DNA of 28,685 nt, from the IMG/VR virus record IMGVR_UViG_3300009684_000132, positions 1 to 28,685 of that record. One strand, 5' to 3'. This stretch comes from a virus. Both the position numbers and the translations under genes were made by a program. The stretch's first letter is position 1; each line of letters opens with the position of its first letter. The notes beneath the pieces were generated by a model. The model saw only the letters and a list, made by a program, of their open reading frames with translations, did no database searches and was not told the DNA's origin. Positions 1 to 6,415 of the stretch are shown in pieces.

Positions 1-39
1 AGCTGTTTGCATTTTGCTGGGGGGGGGTAGGGCCTTGGG

Positions 40-51
40 GTGACAGGTCAC
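40..51. repeat. short inverted repeat in left leader
   Basis: GTGAC-AG-GTCAC is a perfect 5-bp inverted repeat. It lies among four near-copies of the octamer GGTGWCAG (39-46, 52-59 as GGTGACGA, 61-68, 120-127), between a nine-G run (19-27) and a nine-T run (79-87). It could be a protein-binding site or part of a packaging signal next to the terminase genes. This is seen only as a pattern, and no known motif is recognised. Confidence 0.3.
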
Positions 52-136
52 GGTGACGATGGTGTCAGAAAAATTTTATTTTTTTTTAATGAAAATCACT
101 ATTCCGCTACCAGATAAAAGGTGACAGTATTAGTCA

Positions 137-151
137 TACGCAATTTGCGTA
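137..151. promoter_or_regulatory. perfect palindrome upstream of pqqA (possible operator)
   Basis: TACGCAA-T-TTGCGTA is a perfect inverted repeat with 7-bp arms and a one-base centre. It sits 20 bases before the pqqA start codon and just ahead of its Shine-Dalgarno (AGGAGA, 161-166). A -10-like hexamer TAATCT (150-155) overlaps its right arm, so a bound protein could block transcription of the peptide gene. No convincing -35 is visible at normal spacing, so the promoter itself is uncertain. The DNA-binding partner is unknown. Confidence 0.4.
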
Positions 152-171
152 ATCTAACCAGGAGATACATC

Positions 172-243
172 ATGTGGACAAAACCAGCAGCGACTGAAAT
201 GCGTTTCGGCTTCGAAGTAACAATGTACGTAATGAACAAGTAA
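172..243 (+). CDS. pqqA: PqqA-like pyrroloquinoline quinone precursor peptide
   Basis: This 23-codon gene encodes a peptide starting MWTKPAATEMRFGFE and ending VTMYVMNK. It has the hallmark PqqA core: G13-x-E15-V-T-x-Y19, with Glu and Tyr separated by three residues, and the MWxKPA N-terminus typical of the 23-residue proteobacterial PqqA. In PQQ synthesis the radical-SAM enzyme PqqE, with PqqD as chaperone, cross-links this Glu to this Tyr. PqqB, PqqC and a protease then complete the cofactor. No other pqq gene is in the window, so the peptide would have to be processed by host enzymes. A strong Shine-Dalgarno (AGGAGA at 161-166, 5 bases from ATG) and an immediate rho-independent terminator make it a stand-alone, probably well expressed cistron. 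The PqqA match is strong. Its benefit to the phage is inference. Confidence 0.88.
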   Translation: MWTKPAATEMRFGFEVTMYVMNK

Positions 244-248
244 TACCC

Positions 249-266
249 AGGGGCTTCGGCCCCTTT
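249..266 (+). terminator. UUCG-tetraloop terminator after pqqA
   Basis: AGGGGC-TTCG-GCCCCT forms a 6-bp GC-rich stem with a UUCG loop and is followed by TTTGCTTT. It begins 5 bases after the pqqA stop codon and separates this peptide gene from the terminase operon. The same hairpin style recurs after the coat gene and the two genes following it. Confidence 0.85.
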
Positions 267-276
267 GCTTTATCCC

Positions 277-305
277 TTGACAATCCGCAAAATTCAAACT
301 ACCAT
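277..305 (+). promoter_or_regulatory. sigma70-like promoter for terminase operon, probably leaderless
   Basis: A perfect -35 TTGACA (277-282), a 17-base spacer and a -10-like TACCAT (300-305; 4 of 6 consensus bases) precede the terS ATG by only 6 bases. Transcription would start at about the A of the ATG at 312, giving an mRNA without a leader. No Shine-Dalgarno lies before that ATG. The element directly follows the pqqA terminator, as expected for a new transcription unit. Confidence 0.55.
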
Positions 306-311
306 GCGAGC

Positions 312-716
312 ATGACATTCCTCTCGATACCTTTTTCGCCACGCGAGTTGAAGGCAACTGAGTCTCGCTTACAGGCCATCTACGATGCAGCAAAGCTTGG
401 GTTGAAGAACGACTCTCTGGCGTTAGCTGCAGGGATGATGCCGTCCGAGTATCGGCAACTCTGCCAGGTCGACCCTGTCGCAGAGATGGCGGCACAAAAA
501 GGTAAGGCTGACGGTGAGAAAGAGATGGCGCAACATCTAGTGGCGGCAGCCCGTGAAGGCGACGCTAAGTCAGCTCTCGCCGTGCTACAGCATGTACACG
601 GCTGGACAGCCAAGACTGAGATCAGCGTAGATGTGTATCAGAAAATTAGTATTACTCAAGCTTTGCAAGAAGCTCAATCGCGTGTTATTGAAGGCACCGT
701 CGTAGACAACGAATAA
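312..716 (+). CDS. terS: terminase small subunit
   Basis: The 134-residue protein recognises phage DNA and loads the large terminase at the start of packaging. The sequence shows an N-terminal helical, HTH-like region (about residues 12-50, with ALAAGM-x-PSEYRQL) followed by the segment AREGDAKSALAVLQHVHGW (about residues 78-96), a pattern I associate with small terminase subunits of this phage type. Position supports it: it is the first gene of the morphogenesis operon, with terL one gene later. The ATG at 312 has no Shine-Dalgarno but lies 6 bases after a promoter-like -10, so it may be translated from a leaderless mRNA. An upstream ATG at 304 runs into a stop after three codons. Confidence 0.75.
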   Translation: MTFLSIPFSPRELKATESRLQAIYDAAKLGLKNDSLALAAGMMPSEYRQLCQVDPVAEMAAQKGKADGEKEMAQHLVAAAREGDAKSALAVLQHVHGWTAKTEISVDVYQKISITQALQEAQSRVIEGTVVDNE

Positions 717-727
717 GGATCATAAGC

Positions 728-1144
728 ATGCCATTAATCAGTTCAGGGTACCCAAAAGGAATTTACGGTATTGGTCTTAGAGATCAACTGTTTCCAGGTG
801 AAGAAGAATACTTTAAAGCTAACCCTCATGTAGCAGGTATGGCGGCAGAAGATAACAAAGTAATTCTTAATCCGTATAGCAAAATATCCGATAAAGAAAA
901 AGAATCGGTATTACGTAATGAAGCGGCTAGAGTTCACATGAGGTCAGGCTTACTGCCTAAACCTAATTATGACTTAACGCCTGATCAAGCCGAAGCATTT
1001 AAAACGTATGGCGAAGGTGATATGGATGCAATTCGTCAAACTATTGCCGCGCGTATATTCTCAGGTGACCCTTCAGCAAAAACGCCAACCCCCGCACAAA
1101 TAGAGTATGTAAACCAACTTAAGCAGTTTATGGGCGCTCAGTAA
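728..1144 (+). CDS. conserved phage protein between terS and terL
   Basis: This is a 138-residue soluble protein without membrane segments. I do not recognise a characterised family. The core stretch NKVILNPYSKIS (residues about 43-54) followed by a helical NEAARVHMRSG looks like a protein type I associate with the terminase region of podovirus genomes. The start is set by AAGGA at 715-719, 8 bases before ATG. It lies 11 bases after terS, and its stop codon abuts the GTG start of terL, so the three genes are co-transcribed. A packaging-related role is suggested only by position. Confidence 0.65.
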   Translation: MPLISSGYPKGIYGIGLRDQLFPGEEEYFKANPHVAGMAAEDNKVILNPYSKISDKEKESVLRNEAARVHMRSGLLPKPNYDLTPDQAEAFKTYGEGDMDAIRQTIAARIFSGDPSAKTPTPAQIEYVNQLKQFMGAQ

Positions 1145-2671
1145 GTGCAACTACCTATATATAGCTCGGATGAAGAACAGTTATTAATGTCACGTCTGTG
1201 GGACCCGCGTGTTGCGGACGATCCTGAAGCGTTCGTGCTGTTCGCGTTCCCGTGGGGACAAGCCAACACGCCGTTAGCAAAGTTCAGAGGGCCAAGACAA
1301 TGGCAACGCGACGTGCTAAGAACAATCGCCAAGCACATCAAAGATAATCAAGGTAAAGTCGACATGTCAACGTTACGTGAGGCAGTCAGCTCAGGGCGGG
1401 GGATCGGTAAGTCGGCGTTAGTCAGTTGGCTAATACTGTGGATGTTAACAACACGCATCGGGTCTAGTGTAGTGGTGTCAGCTAACAGCGAGTCGCAGCT
1501 CAGGTCCGTCACATGGGGCGAGCTGACTAAGTGGCAGGCCATGATCATCAACGCGCATTGGTGGGAGATCAGCGCGACTAAGCTCGTGCCAGCCAAGTGG
1601 GTGTGTGAGCTAGTCGAGCGCGACTTGAAAAAGGGGACGCGGTACTGGGCGGCTGAGGGTAAGCTGTGGTCAGAGGAGAACCCAGACAGCTACGCGGGTG
1701 TGCATAACCACGACGGCATGATGTTAATATTTGATGAAGCAAGCGGCATACCTGACGCCATCTGGTCCGTAGGGGCTGGCTTCTTCACGGAGAACATATT
1801 AGATCGGTATTGGTTCGCGTTCAGCAACCCGCGCCGTAATCAAGGCTACTTCTTTGAGTGCTTCAACTCTAAACGAGACTTTTGGCATGGGAGACAAATA
1901 GATGCACGTCAGGTCGAGGATACAGATAAAGCGGTTTATGAACAGATTATTGCAGAGTATGGTGAGGACTCGTCACAGGCGCGGGTCGAGGTTTATGGTG
2001 AATTTCCTTCTGCGGGAGAAGATCAGTTTATCAGCCCGACACTCGTCGAGGACGCATTTAAACGTGAGAGATATAAGGATACGTCTGCGCCAATCGTTAT
2101 CGGAGTGGACCCAGCGCGGGGCGGGGCGGATAGCACAGTCATCTTAGTGCGTCAAGGCCGTGACATTATAAGTATCAAACGCTACCAAGGCGAGGATACG
2201 ATGTCTATCGTTGGGCGTGTCATCGAGGCGATAGAAGAGTTCAAGCCTGTCATGACAGTCATCGACGAAGGCGGCCTGGGGTATGGCATATTGGACAGGC
2301 TAACCGAGCAACGCTACAAGGTTAGAGGTGTGAACTTTGGGTCACGCGCTAAGAACAGCATCATGTGGGGCAACAAGCGGGCAGAGATGTGGGGCGCCAT
2401 GCGAGAGTGGCTTAAGACTGCGAGCATACCAGAGGATAGAAAACTAAAGTCAGACCTGACAGGTCCAATGAAGAAGCCAAACAGTAGTGGTACAATCTTC
2501 TTAGAAGGTAAGAAAGAGATGAAAGCAAGAGGCATGGCAAGTCCTGACGCAGCGGATGCACTATGCGTTACGTTTGCATTTCCAGTAGCGCATCGTGAGT
2601 ATGTTGACAAAGGCATAAAAAAGTCGTATGCTAACGGTGGCGGTATATCTAGTTCATGGATGGGAAGCTAA
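1145..2671 (+). CDS. terL: terminase large subunit (ATPase-nuclease)
   Basis: The 508-residue packaging motor translocates DNA into the prohead and cuts it. The N-terminal ATPase has a Walker A (SSGRGIGKS, residues 82-90), Walker B with catalytic acid (LIFDEA, 194-199) and a motif III-like FSNP (226-229). The C-terminal RNase H-like nuclease has IGVDPARGG (319-327, Asp322), VIDEGG (372-377) and SPDAADAL (466-473). Length is normal for the family. The first possible start is GTG directly after the preceding stop. An alternative is the in-frame ATG at 1187 (residue 15), and neither has a strong Shine-Dalgarno, so coupling to the upstream gene is likely. Confidence 0.93.
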   Translation: MQLPIYSSDEEQLLMSRLWDPRVADDPEAFVLFAFPWGQANTPLAKFRGPRQWQRDVLRTIAKHIKDNQGKVDMSTLREAVSSGRGIGKSALVSWLILWMLTTRIGSSVVVSANSESQLRSVTWGELTKWQAMIINAHWWEISATKLVPAKWVCELVERDLKKGTRYWAAEGKLWSEENPDSYAGVHNHDGMMLIFDEASGIPDAIWSVGAGFFTENILDRYWFAFSNPRRNQGYFFECFNSKRDFWHGRQIDARQVEDTDKAVYEQIIAEYGEDSSQARVEVYGEFPSAGEDQFISPTLVEDAFKRERYKDTSAPIVIGVDPARGGADSTVILVRQGRDIISIKRYQGEDTMSIVGRVIEAIEEFKPVMTVIDEGGLGYGILDRLTEQRYKVRGVNFGSRAKNSIMWGNKRAEMWGAMREWLKTASIPEDRKLKSDLTGPMKKPNSSGTIFLEGKKEMKARGMASPDAADALCVTFAFPVAHREYVDKGIKKSYANGGGISSSWMGS

Positions 2672-2672
2672 A

Positions 2673-2954
2673 ATGGCTACAAAAAAAGCACATGACAAAC
2701 CTATTGCGCATACCACAAAAGGTAAAGACGCAAACTACAAGCCTACAGATAAAGGCGCTGGCATGACAGCTAAAGGCCGTGCAGAGTATAATGCTAAGAA
2801 CGGCAGTCATTTAAAGGCACCAGCACCAAGCCCAAAGACAAAAGCAGACGAAGGCCGTAAAGCCTCGTTCTGTGCTAGAATGGGTGGCGTAGTAAAAAAT
2901 GCTAAAGGTGATGCACCTAGAGCAAAAGCAGCACTTAAAAAATGGAAGTGTTAA
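2673..2954 (+). CDS. small basic protein with SFCARMGG motif
   Basis: The protein has 93 residues, starts MATKKAHDKPIAHTTKGK, is rich in Lys/Ala/Gly and is strongly basic. The segments KGRAEYNAKNGSHLKAP (about residues 32-48) and ASFCARMGG (about 65-73) resemble a small DUF-type family common in podovirus structural regions (possibly DUF6321; the number is from memory). The ATG at 2673 is chosen over an in-frame ATG inside terL at 2628, because it falls immediately after the terL stop and begins the lysine-rich sequence. It is the first of four consecutive tiny basic genes. Function unknown; virion or DNA association is possible. Confidence 0.7.
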   Translation: MATKKAHDKPIAHTTKGKDANYKPTDKGAGMTAKGRAEYNAKNGSHLKAPAPSPKTKADEGRKASFCARMGGVVKNAKGDAPRAKAALKKWKC

Positions 2955-2963
2955 GGACATATT

Positions 2964-3119
2964 ATGGCAGCTAAACCAGGTTTGTACGCAAATATCCACG
3001 CAAAACAAGAACGTATTAAAGCAGGCTCAGGTGAAAAAATGAGAAAGCCTGGCGCTAAAGGCGCACCAACAGCTAAAGATTTTAAAGACTCAGCTAAAAC
3101 CGCTAAAAAAGGAAAATGA
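2964..3119 (+). CDS. tiny lysine-rich phage protein (51 aa)
   Basis: The 51-codon ORF starts MAAKPGLYANIHAKQERIKA and ends in an Ala/Lys-rich tail. AAGGA at 2953-2957 provides a ribosome site 6 bases before ATG. The segment GLYANIHAKQERIKAGSGEK followed by MRKPGAKGAPTA resembles small conserved proteins I associate with podovirus genomes near the portal. It is basic, low in hydrophobics and probably unstructured at the C-terminus. Function unknown. It is the second of four tiny basic genes. Confidence 0.65.
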   Translation: MAAKPGLYANIHAKQERIKAGSGEKMRKPGAKGAPTAKDFKDSAKTAKKGK

Positions 3120-3120
3120 A

Positions 3121-3246
3121 ATGAAAGCTAAATCGTTTGAAAAGTCTAAAAAAGACGTAGAGAAAAAAGGCGTTAAAGAAGGTAGCAAAAAAGACATGTA
3201 CGCAGATAAAAAACAGTCTAAACCAATGCCTATGAAGAAGAAATAA
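3121..3246 (+). CDS. tiny lysine-rich protein (41 aa)
   Basis: The 41-residue protein begins MKAKSFEKSKKDVEKKG and ends in a Pro-Met-Lys tail. About 40 percent of residues are lysine. It starts one base after the stop of the preceding gene, with GGAAA at 3111-3115 as ribosome site, and is followed two bases later by the next tiny gene. Composition suggests a disordered, nucleic-acid- or partner-binding polypeptide. No family is recognised. Confidence 0.6.
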   Translation: MKAKSFEKSKKDVEKKGVKEGSKKDMYADKKQSKPMPMKKK

Positions 3247-3248
3247 TC

Positions 3249-3389
3249 ATGCCATTAAAAAAATCTACCTCACCAAAAGCGTTCCGTGAAAATGTTAAAG
3301 CTGAAATTAAAGCAGGGAAACCAATTAAACAAGCGGTTGCCATCGCGTATTCCGAAAAGCGTTCAGCGGCCAAAAAAGGTAAAAAATGA
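3249..3389 (+). CDS. tiny phage protein of the KPxKQAVAIAYS type (46 aa)
   Basis: This 46-residue basic protein begins MPLKKSTSPKAFRENVKAEI. The second half, AGKPIKQAVAIAYSEKR, is a motif seen in many small uncharacterised phage proteins near the head genes. It probably forms two short helices with a lysine-rich end. Its TGA overlaps the ATG of the GroES-like gene (ATGA at 3386-3389), so translation of the two is coupled. Function unknown. Confidence 0.7.
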   Translation: MPLKKSTSPKAFRENVKAEIKAGKPIKQAVAIAYSEKRSAAKKGKK

Positions 3390-3664
3390 GACTTAAGCCA
3401 TTAAGCGACTGCATTGTTGTAGAGCAAGACGAAGAAAAAGTAAGCAGTATTATTTTTGTACCAGGTGCTAAGAAGTTGTTTAGCGGATACGTACGCGCAA
3501 TCGGCCCAGGGAAGAAACTAGAGAATGGAAAACTATCAAATATGGATGTTCAAGTTGGGGATCATATTATGTTTGGTGAGTACACAGGTCAAACGACGAC
3601 TATCGACGGTAAAGATTACCTAATGATGCGTAACACGGAAGTGATTGGACTGATAAATGAATGA
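3386..3664 (+). CDS. groES: GroES-like co-chaperonin (Cpn10)
   Basis: The 92-residue protein has the Cpn10 pattern: N-terminal RLKPLSDCIVVEQDE, a mobile-loop region with the hydrophobic tripeptide I22-I23-F24 (the GroEL-contacting IVL equivalent), GYVRAIGPGKK, VGDHIMFGEYTG and the C-terminal YLMMRNTEVIGLI. GroES caps GroEL and controls substrate folding. Phages such as T4 (gp31) and others encode their own version to fold a difficult coat protein. Here it is translationally coupled to a tiny gene upstream and overlaps the portal gene by 8 bases, so it is made together with capsid components. The likely client is the P22-type coat protein, which is inference. Confidence 0.88.
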   Translation: MRLKPLSDCIVVEQDEEKVSSIIFVPGAKKLFSGYVRAIGPGKKLENGKLSNMDVQVGDHIMFGEYTGQTTTIDGKDYLMMRNTEVIGLINE

Positions 3665-5840
3665 TGATATGGTAACCGTCGGTGTTGTCGCTAATGGCGG
3701 CAACAAGAAAAGCGATCCTAGGGATATGCTGGCTACAATGCGTAGCCGTTTTTCTATGGCGGTTTCTGCTTATTCAGAGTCAAGAGAAGATGAGCTTGAC
3801 GACTTACGTTTTGAGGCTGGTTCGCCTGACAACCAATGGCAATGGCCTGCGGATGTGTTGGCAACACGCGGTTCAGTACAAGGTCAGACGATTAATGCTA
3901 GACCTTGCTTAACAATCAACAAGTTACCGCAACACGTTCATCAAGTTACTAATGAACAACGCCAAAACCGACCTTCGGTGAAGGTAATTCCTGTGGATGA
4001 TAATGCTGACGTAGAGGTCGCAGAAATATTCGAGGGAGTTATTAGGCATATTGAATATATCTCAGATGCAGATGTCGCATACGACACAGCATGTGAGAAT
4101 CAGGTCACCTATGGTGAAGGTTATATCCGTGTACTAACTAAATATTGCGACGACAATACATTTGATCAAGACATTTACATTGGTCGCATCCGCAATTCCT
4201 TTAGCGTGTACATGGACCCTACAATCCAAGACCCAACTGGCGCTGATGCTGAATGGTGTTTTATTACAGAGGATATGACAAAAGCTGAATACGAGCGTCA
4301 ATTCCCTGATGCAGCACCAATTTCATCGATTATGCAACAAGGTGTAGGCGACTCTTCACTAAGCCAATGGTTAACAGAAGATACAGTCCGTATTGCAGAG
4401 TATTTTTACATAGATCACACGCCATCTAAGCTAAATCTATACCGTGGCAACATCTCAGTAGTAGAGAATAGCCCTGAAGATAAGCAAATGAAAGATATGG
4501 GTCAAAAACCTATCAAGTCACGTACTGCTGACGTTAAAAAAGTCAAGTGGTTAAAGACAAACGGCTTTGAAATCTTGCAAGAACAAGAGTGGGCAGGTTG
4601 CTACATCCCTGTTGTGCGTGTAGTAGGTAACGAGTATGAAGTAGATGGACGATTGTACGTGTCTGGCCTTATACGTAATGCAAAAGATGCACAACGTATG
4701 TACAACTACTGGGTTTCACAAGAAGCTGAGATGTTGGCATTGGCGCCAAAAGCACCATTTATCGGTTACGGCGGTCAATTTGAAGGCTATGAATCTCAAT
4801 GGAAAACTGCAAACACGACAAATTGGCCTTATTTAGAGGTTAACCCTGACGTAACAGACGGTGCAGGTAGCGTTTTACCTTTACCACAACGTGCGCAACC
4901 ACCAATGGCTTCTAGCGGTCTATTACAAGCAAAAGCAGGCGCTTCAGACGATATTAAATCATCTACAGGTCAATATGACTCTAGTTTAGGTGCAACAAGC
5001 AATGAACGCTCAGGAAGAGCGATTTTAGCAAGAGAAAAACAAGGTGATACGGGTACATACCACTATATTGACAATTTAGCGCGTGCTATTCGCCATATTG
5101 GACGTCAATTAGTGGACTTAATCCCAAAAATCTACGATACAGAACGTGTAGCACGTATTATTGGCATTGATGGCGAAGTAAAATCAGCGAAAATTAACCC
5201 TGATCAGCCTGAACCAATCAAAAAAATAGTGAACGAAACAGGCATTGTAGTTGAGAAAATCTACAATCCTAGCGTTGGTAAGTACGACATTGCGGTGTCT
5301 ACTGGCCCAAGTTACATGACAAAACGTCAAGAATCATTAGATGCAATGAGTCAATTATTGCAAGGCAACCCACAATTGTGGCAAGTAGCTGGCGATTTGT
5401 TTGTTAAGAACATGGATTGGCCTGGCGCACAAGAGATGGCTAAACGTTTTGCTAAAACGATTGATCCTAAGCTATTAAATGATGCAGAAGATAACCCAGC
5501 ATTGGCAGCCGCACAGCAACAAATGGAAGCAATGGGACAAGAGCTAGATCAACTACACGGCATGCTACAAAATGTTAGCAAGTCGATGGAAGCGCAAGAT
5601 TTGGCAATTAAAGAACAAGAAGCTAACATTAAAGCGTATGATGCAGAAACTAAACGTATTAGCGCAGTTCAAGCGTCTATGTCACCAGAACAAATACAAG
5701 ATATAGTAATGGGTACGGTGCATGGTATGATTACAACTGGCGATTTAGTAGGTGAGATGCCAGGTCGCGGCGCACCTGAAATGCCTAACCAAATGCAAGA
5801 GCAACAACCAATGGCACCATCTGAAGGGATGCAACAATGA
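3657..5840 (+). CDS. P22-like portal protein
   Basis: The 727-residue protein forms the twelve-fold ring at one capsid vertex through which DNA enters and leaves. The size and sequence match the P22 portal family: after about 80 residues comes INARPCLTINKLPQHVHQV followed by NEQRQNRPSVKVIPVDD, then VTYGEGYIRVLTKY and SVYMDPTIQDPTGADAEW. The C-terminal 130 residues are Gln/Met/Glu-rich and predicted helical/coiled coil, corresponding to the P22 portal barrel. The start ATG overlaps the GroES-like gene end by 8 bases. The end overlaps the next gene by 4 bases (ATGA). Confidence 0.9.
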   Translation: MNDDMVTVGVVANGGNKKSDPRDMLATMRSRFSMAVSAYSESREDELDDLRFEAGSPDNQWQWPADVLATRGSVQGQTINARPCLTINKLPQHVHQVTNEQRQNRPSVKVIPVDDNADVEVAEIFEGVIRHIEYISDADVAYDTACENQVTYGEGYIRVLTKYCDDNTFDQDIYIGRIRNSFSVYMDPTIQDPTGADAEWCFITEDMTKAEYERQFPDAAPISSIMQQGVGDSSLSQWLTEDTVRIAEYFYIDHTPSKLNLYRGNISVVENSPEDKQMKDMGQKPIKSRTADVKKVKWLKTNGFEILQEQEWAGCYIPVVRVVGNEYEVDGRLYVSGLIRNAKDAQRMYNYWVSQEAEMLALAPKAPFIGYGGQFEGYESQWKTANTTNWPYLEVNPDVTDGAGSVLPLPQRAQPPMASSGLLQAKAGASDDIKSSTGQYDSSLGATSNERSGRAILAREKQGDTGTYHYIDNLARAIRHIGRQLVDLIPKIYDTERVARIIGIDGEVKSAKINPDQPEPIKKIVNETGIVVEKIYNPSVGKYDIAVSTGPSYMTKRQESLDAMSQLLQGNPQLWQVAGDLFVKNMDWPGAQEMAKRFAKTIDPKLLNDAEDNPALAAAQQQMEAMGQELDQLHGMLQNVSKSMEAQDLAIKEQEANIKAYDAETKRISAVQASMSPEQIQDIVMGTVHGMITTGDLVGEMPGRGAPEMPNQMQEQQPMAPSEGMQQ

Positions 5841-6199
5841 AAGCCTGTGACTTTGTAGGAATATTATTTTTAGCGCGTGATGTAACACACTCTGTACATC
5901 TTAATACACGTAGCTATTCAAAACATAAAGCATTACAAAAGTTTTATGAGAATATTATTGAATTAGCAGATAATTTTGCTGAAGCTTATCAAGGCCGTCA
6001 TGGTTTGATGGGGCCAATTTCTTTGCAGTCAGCTAAAAAAACGACTAATGTGCTTGAGTTTTTAGAAAGTCAATTAGAAGAAATTGAAACTGATCGCTAT
6101 AAAGTGTGCGATGAAACAGATACCGCAATACAAAATTTAATTGACGAAGTAGTAGCGTTATACTTATCTACAATTTATAGATTAAGGTTCTTAGCATGA
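5837..6199 (+). CDS. Dps/ferritin-like small helical protein
   Basis: This 120-residue all-helical protein overlaps the portal gene by 4 bases. Residues 18-49 follow the Dps ferroxidase pattern: H18, H30, D45 and E49 are spaced exactly as E. coli Dps H51, H63, D78 and E82 (steps 12, 15, 4). The fifth ligand (Dps D67) is Q34. HKALQKF aligns with HEMLDGF and ADNFAEA with LDTMAER. The C-terminal helix (about residues 92-118) resembles the last Dps helix. Dps proteins oxidise iron and protect or compact DNA. The protein is shorter than Dps (about 160 residues), lacks a Lys-rich DNA-binding tail and may not bind metal fully. Small phage proteins of this kind have been classed as DUF families (DUF5856 comes to mind, from memory). 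Gene call strong, Dps relation moderate. Confidence 0.6.
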   Translation: MKACDFVGILFLARDVTHSVHLNTRSYSKHKALQKFYENIIELADNFAEAYQGRHGLMGPISLQSAKKTTNVLEFLESQLEEIETDRYKVCDETDTAIQNLIDEVVALYLSTIYRLRFLA

Positions 6200-6241
6200 T
6201 TGTTTTAATTACCCACTTTACGTTTGCGGAAGGCACTTTAA

Positions 6242-6415
6242 ATGGCTAGATGCGCTGTCATTGATATAGAAACTAACACTCAGGTTAATTTTATTATCGC
6301 TGAAGTGACTGACATCCCGCCAATTGGATGTAAACTTGTAGAAATTCCTGATGGATTTAATTGGGATGAGGCTACATGGAAAATAATTACAGAGGTAGAT
6401 GATAATGCCGACTAA
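6242..6415 (+). CDS. small hypothetical protein (57 aa)
   Basis: The 57-residue acidic protein begins MARCAVIDIETNTQVNFI and contains DIPPIGCKLVEIPDGFNWDE. It looks like a small beta-rich domain ending in a Trp-containing segment, resembling short proteins that accompany phage tail or adhesin genes. It ends inside the start of the glycine-rich gene (11-base overlap with the ATG at 6405), so it is probably coupled to it and may assist its assembly. That role is inferred from position only. No family is recognised. Confidence 0.55.
   Translation: MARCAVIDIETNTQVNFIIAEVTDIPPIGCKLVEIPDGFNWDEATWKIITEVDDNAD

Noticed and set aside
58-68. An 11-base match between the left leader and 28632-28642, considered as a terminal repeat
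   Set aside because: Matches of this length are expected many times by chance in 28 kb; it does not extend on either side.
154-495. 113-residue minus-strand ORF across pqqA and terS
   Set aside because: It covers the pqqA terminator and the terS coding strand, has low-complexity non-protein-like content and no ribosome site.
2628-2672. Upstream in-frame extension of the 93-residue basic protein into terL
   Set aside because: The extension is shared with the terL coding end, lacks a ribosome site, and the lysine-rich protein clearly begins at 2673.
6196-6249. 17-codon ORF between the Dps-like gene and the 57-residue gene
   Set aside because: It overlaps the upstream stop but is very short, has no distinctive content and ends inside the next start.
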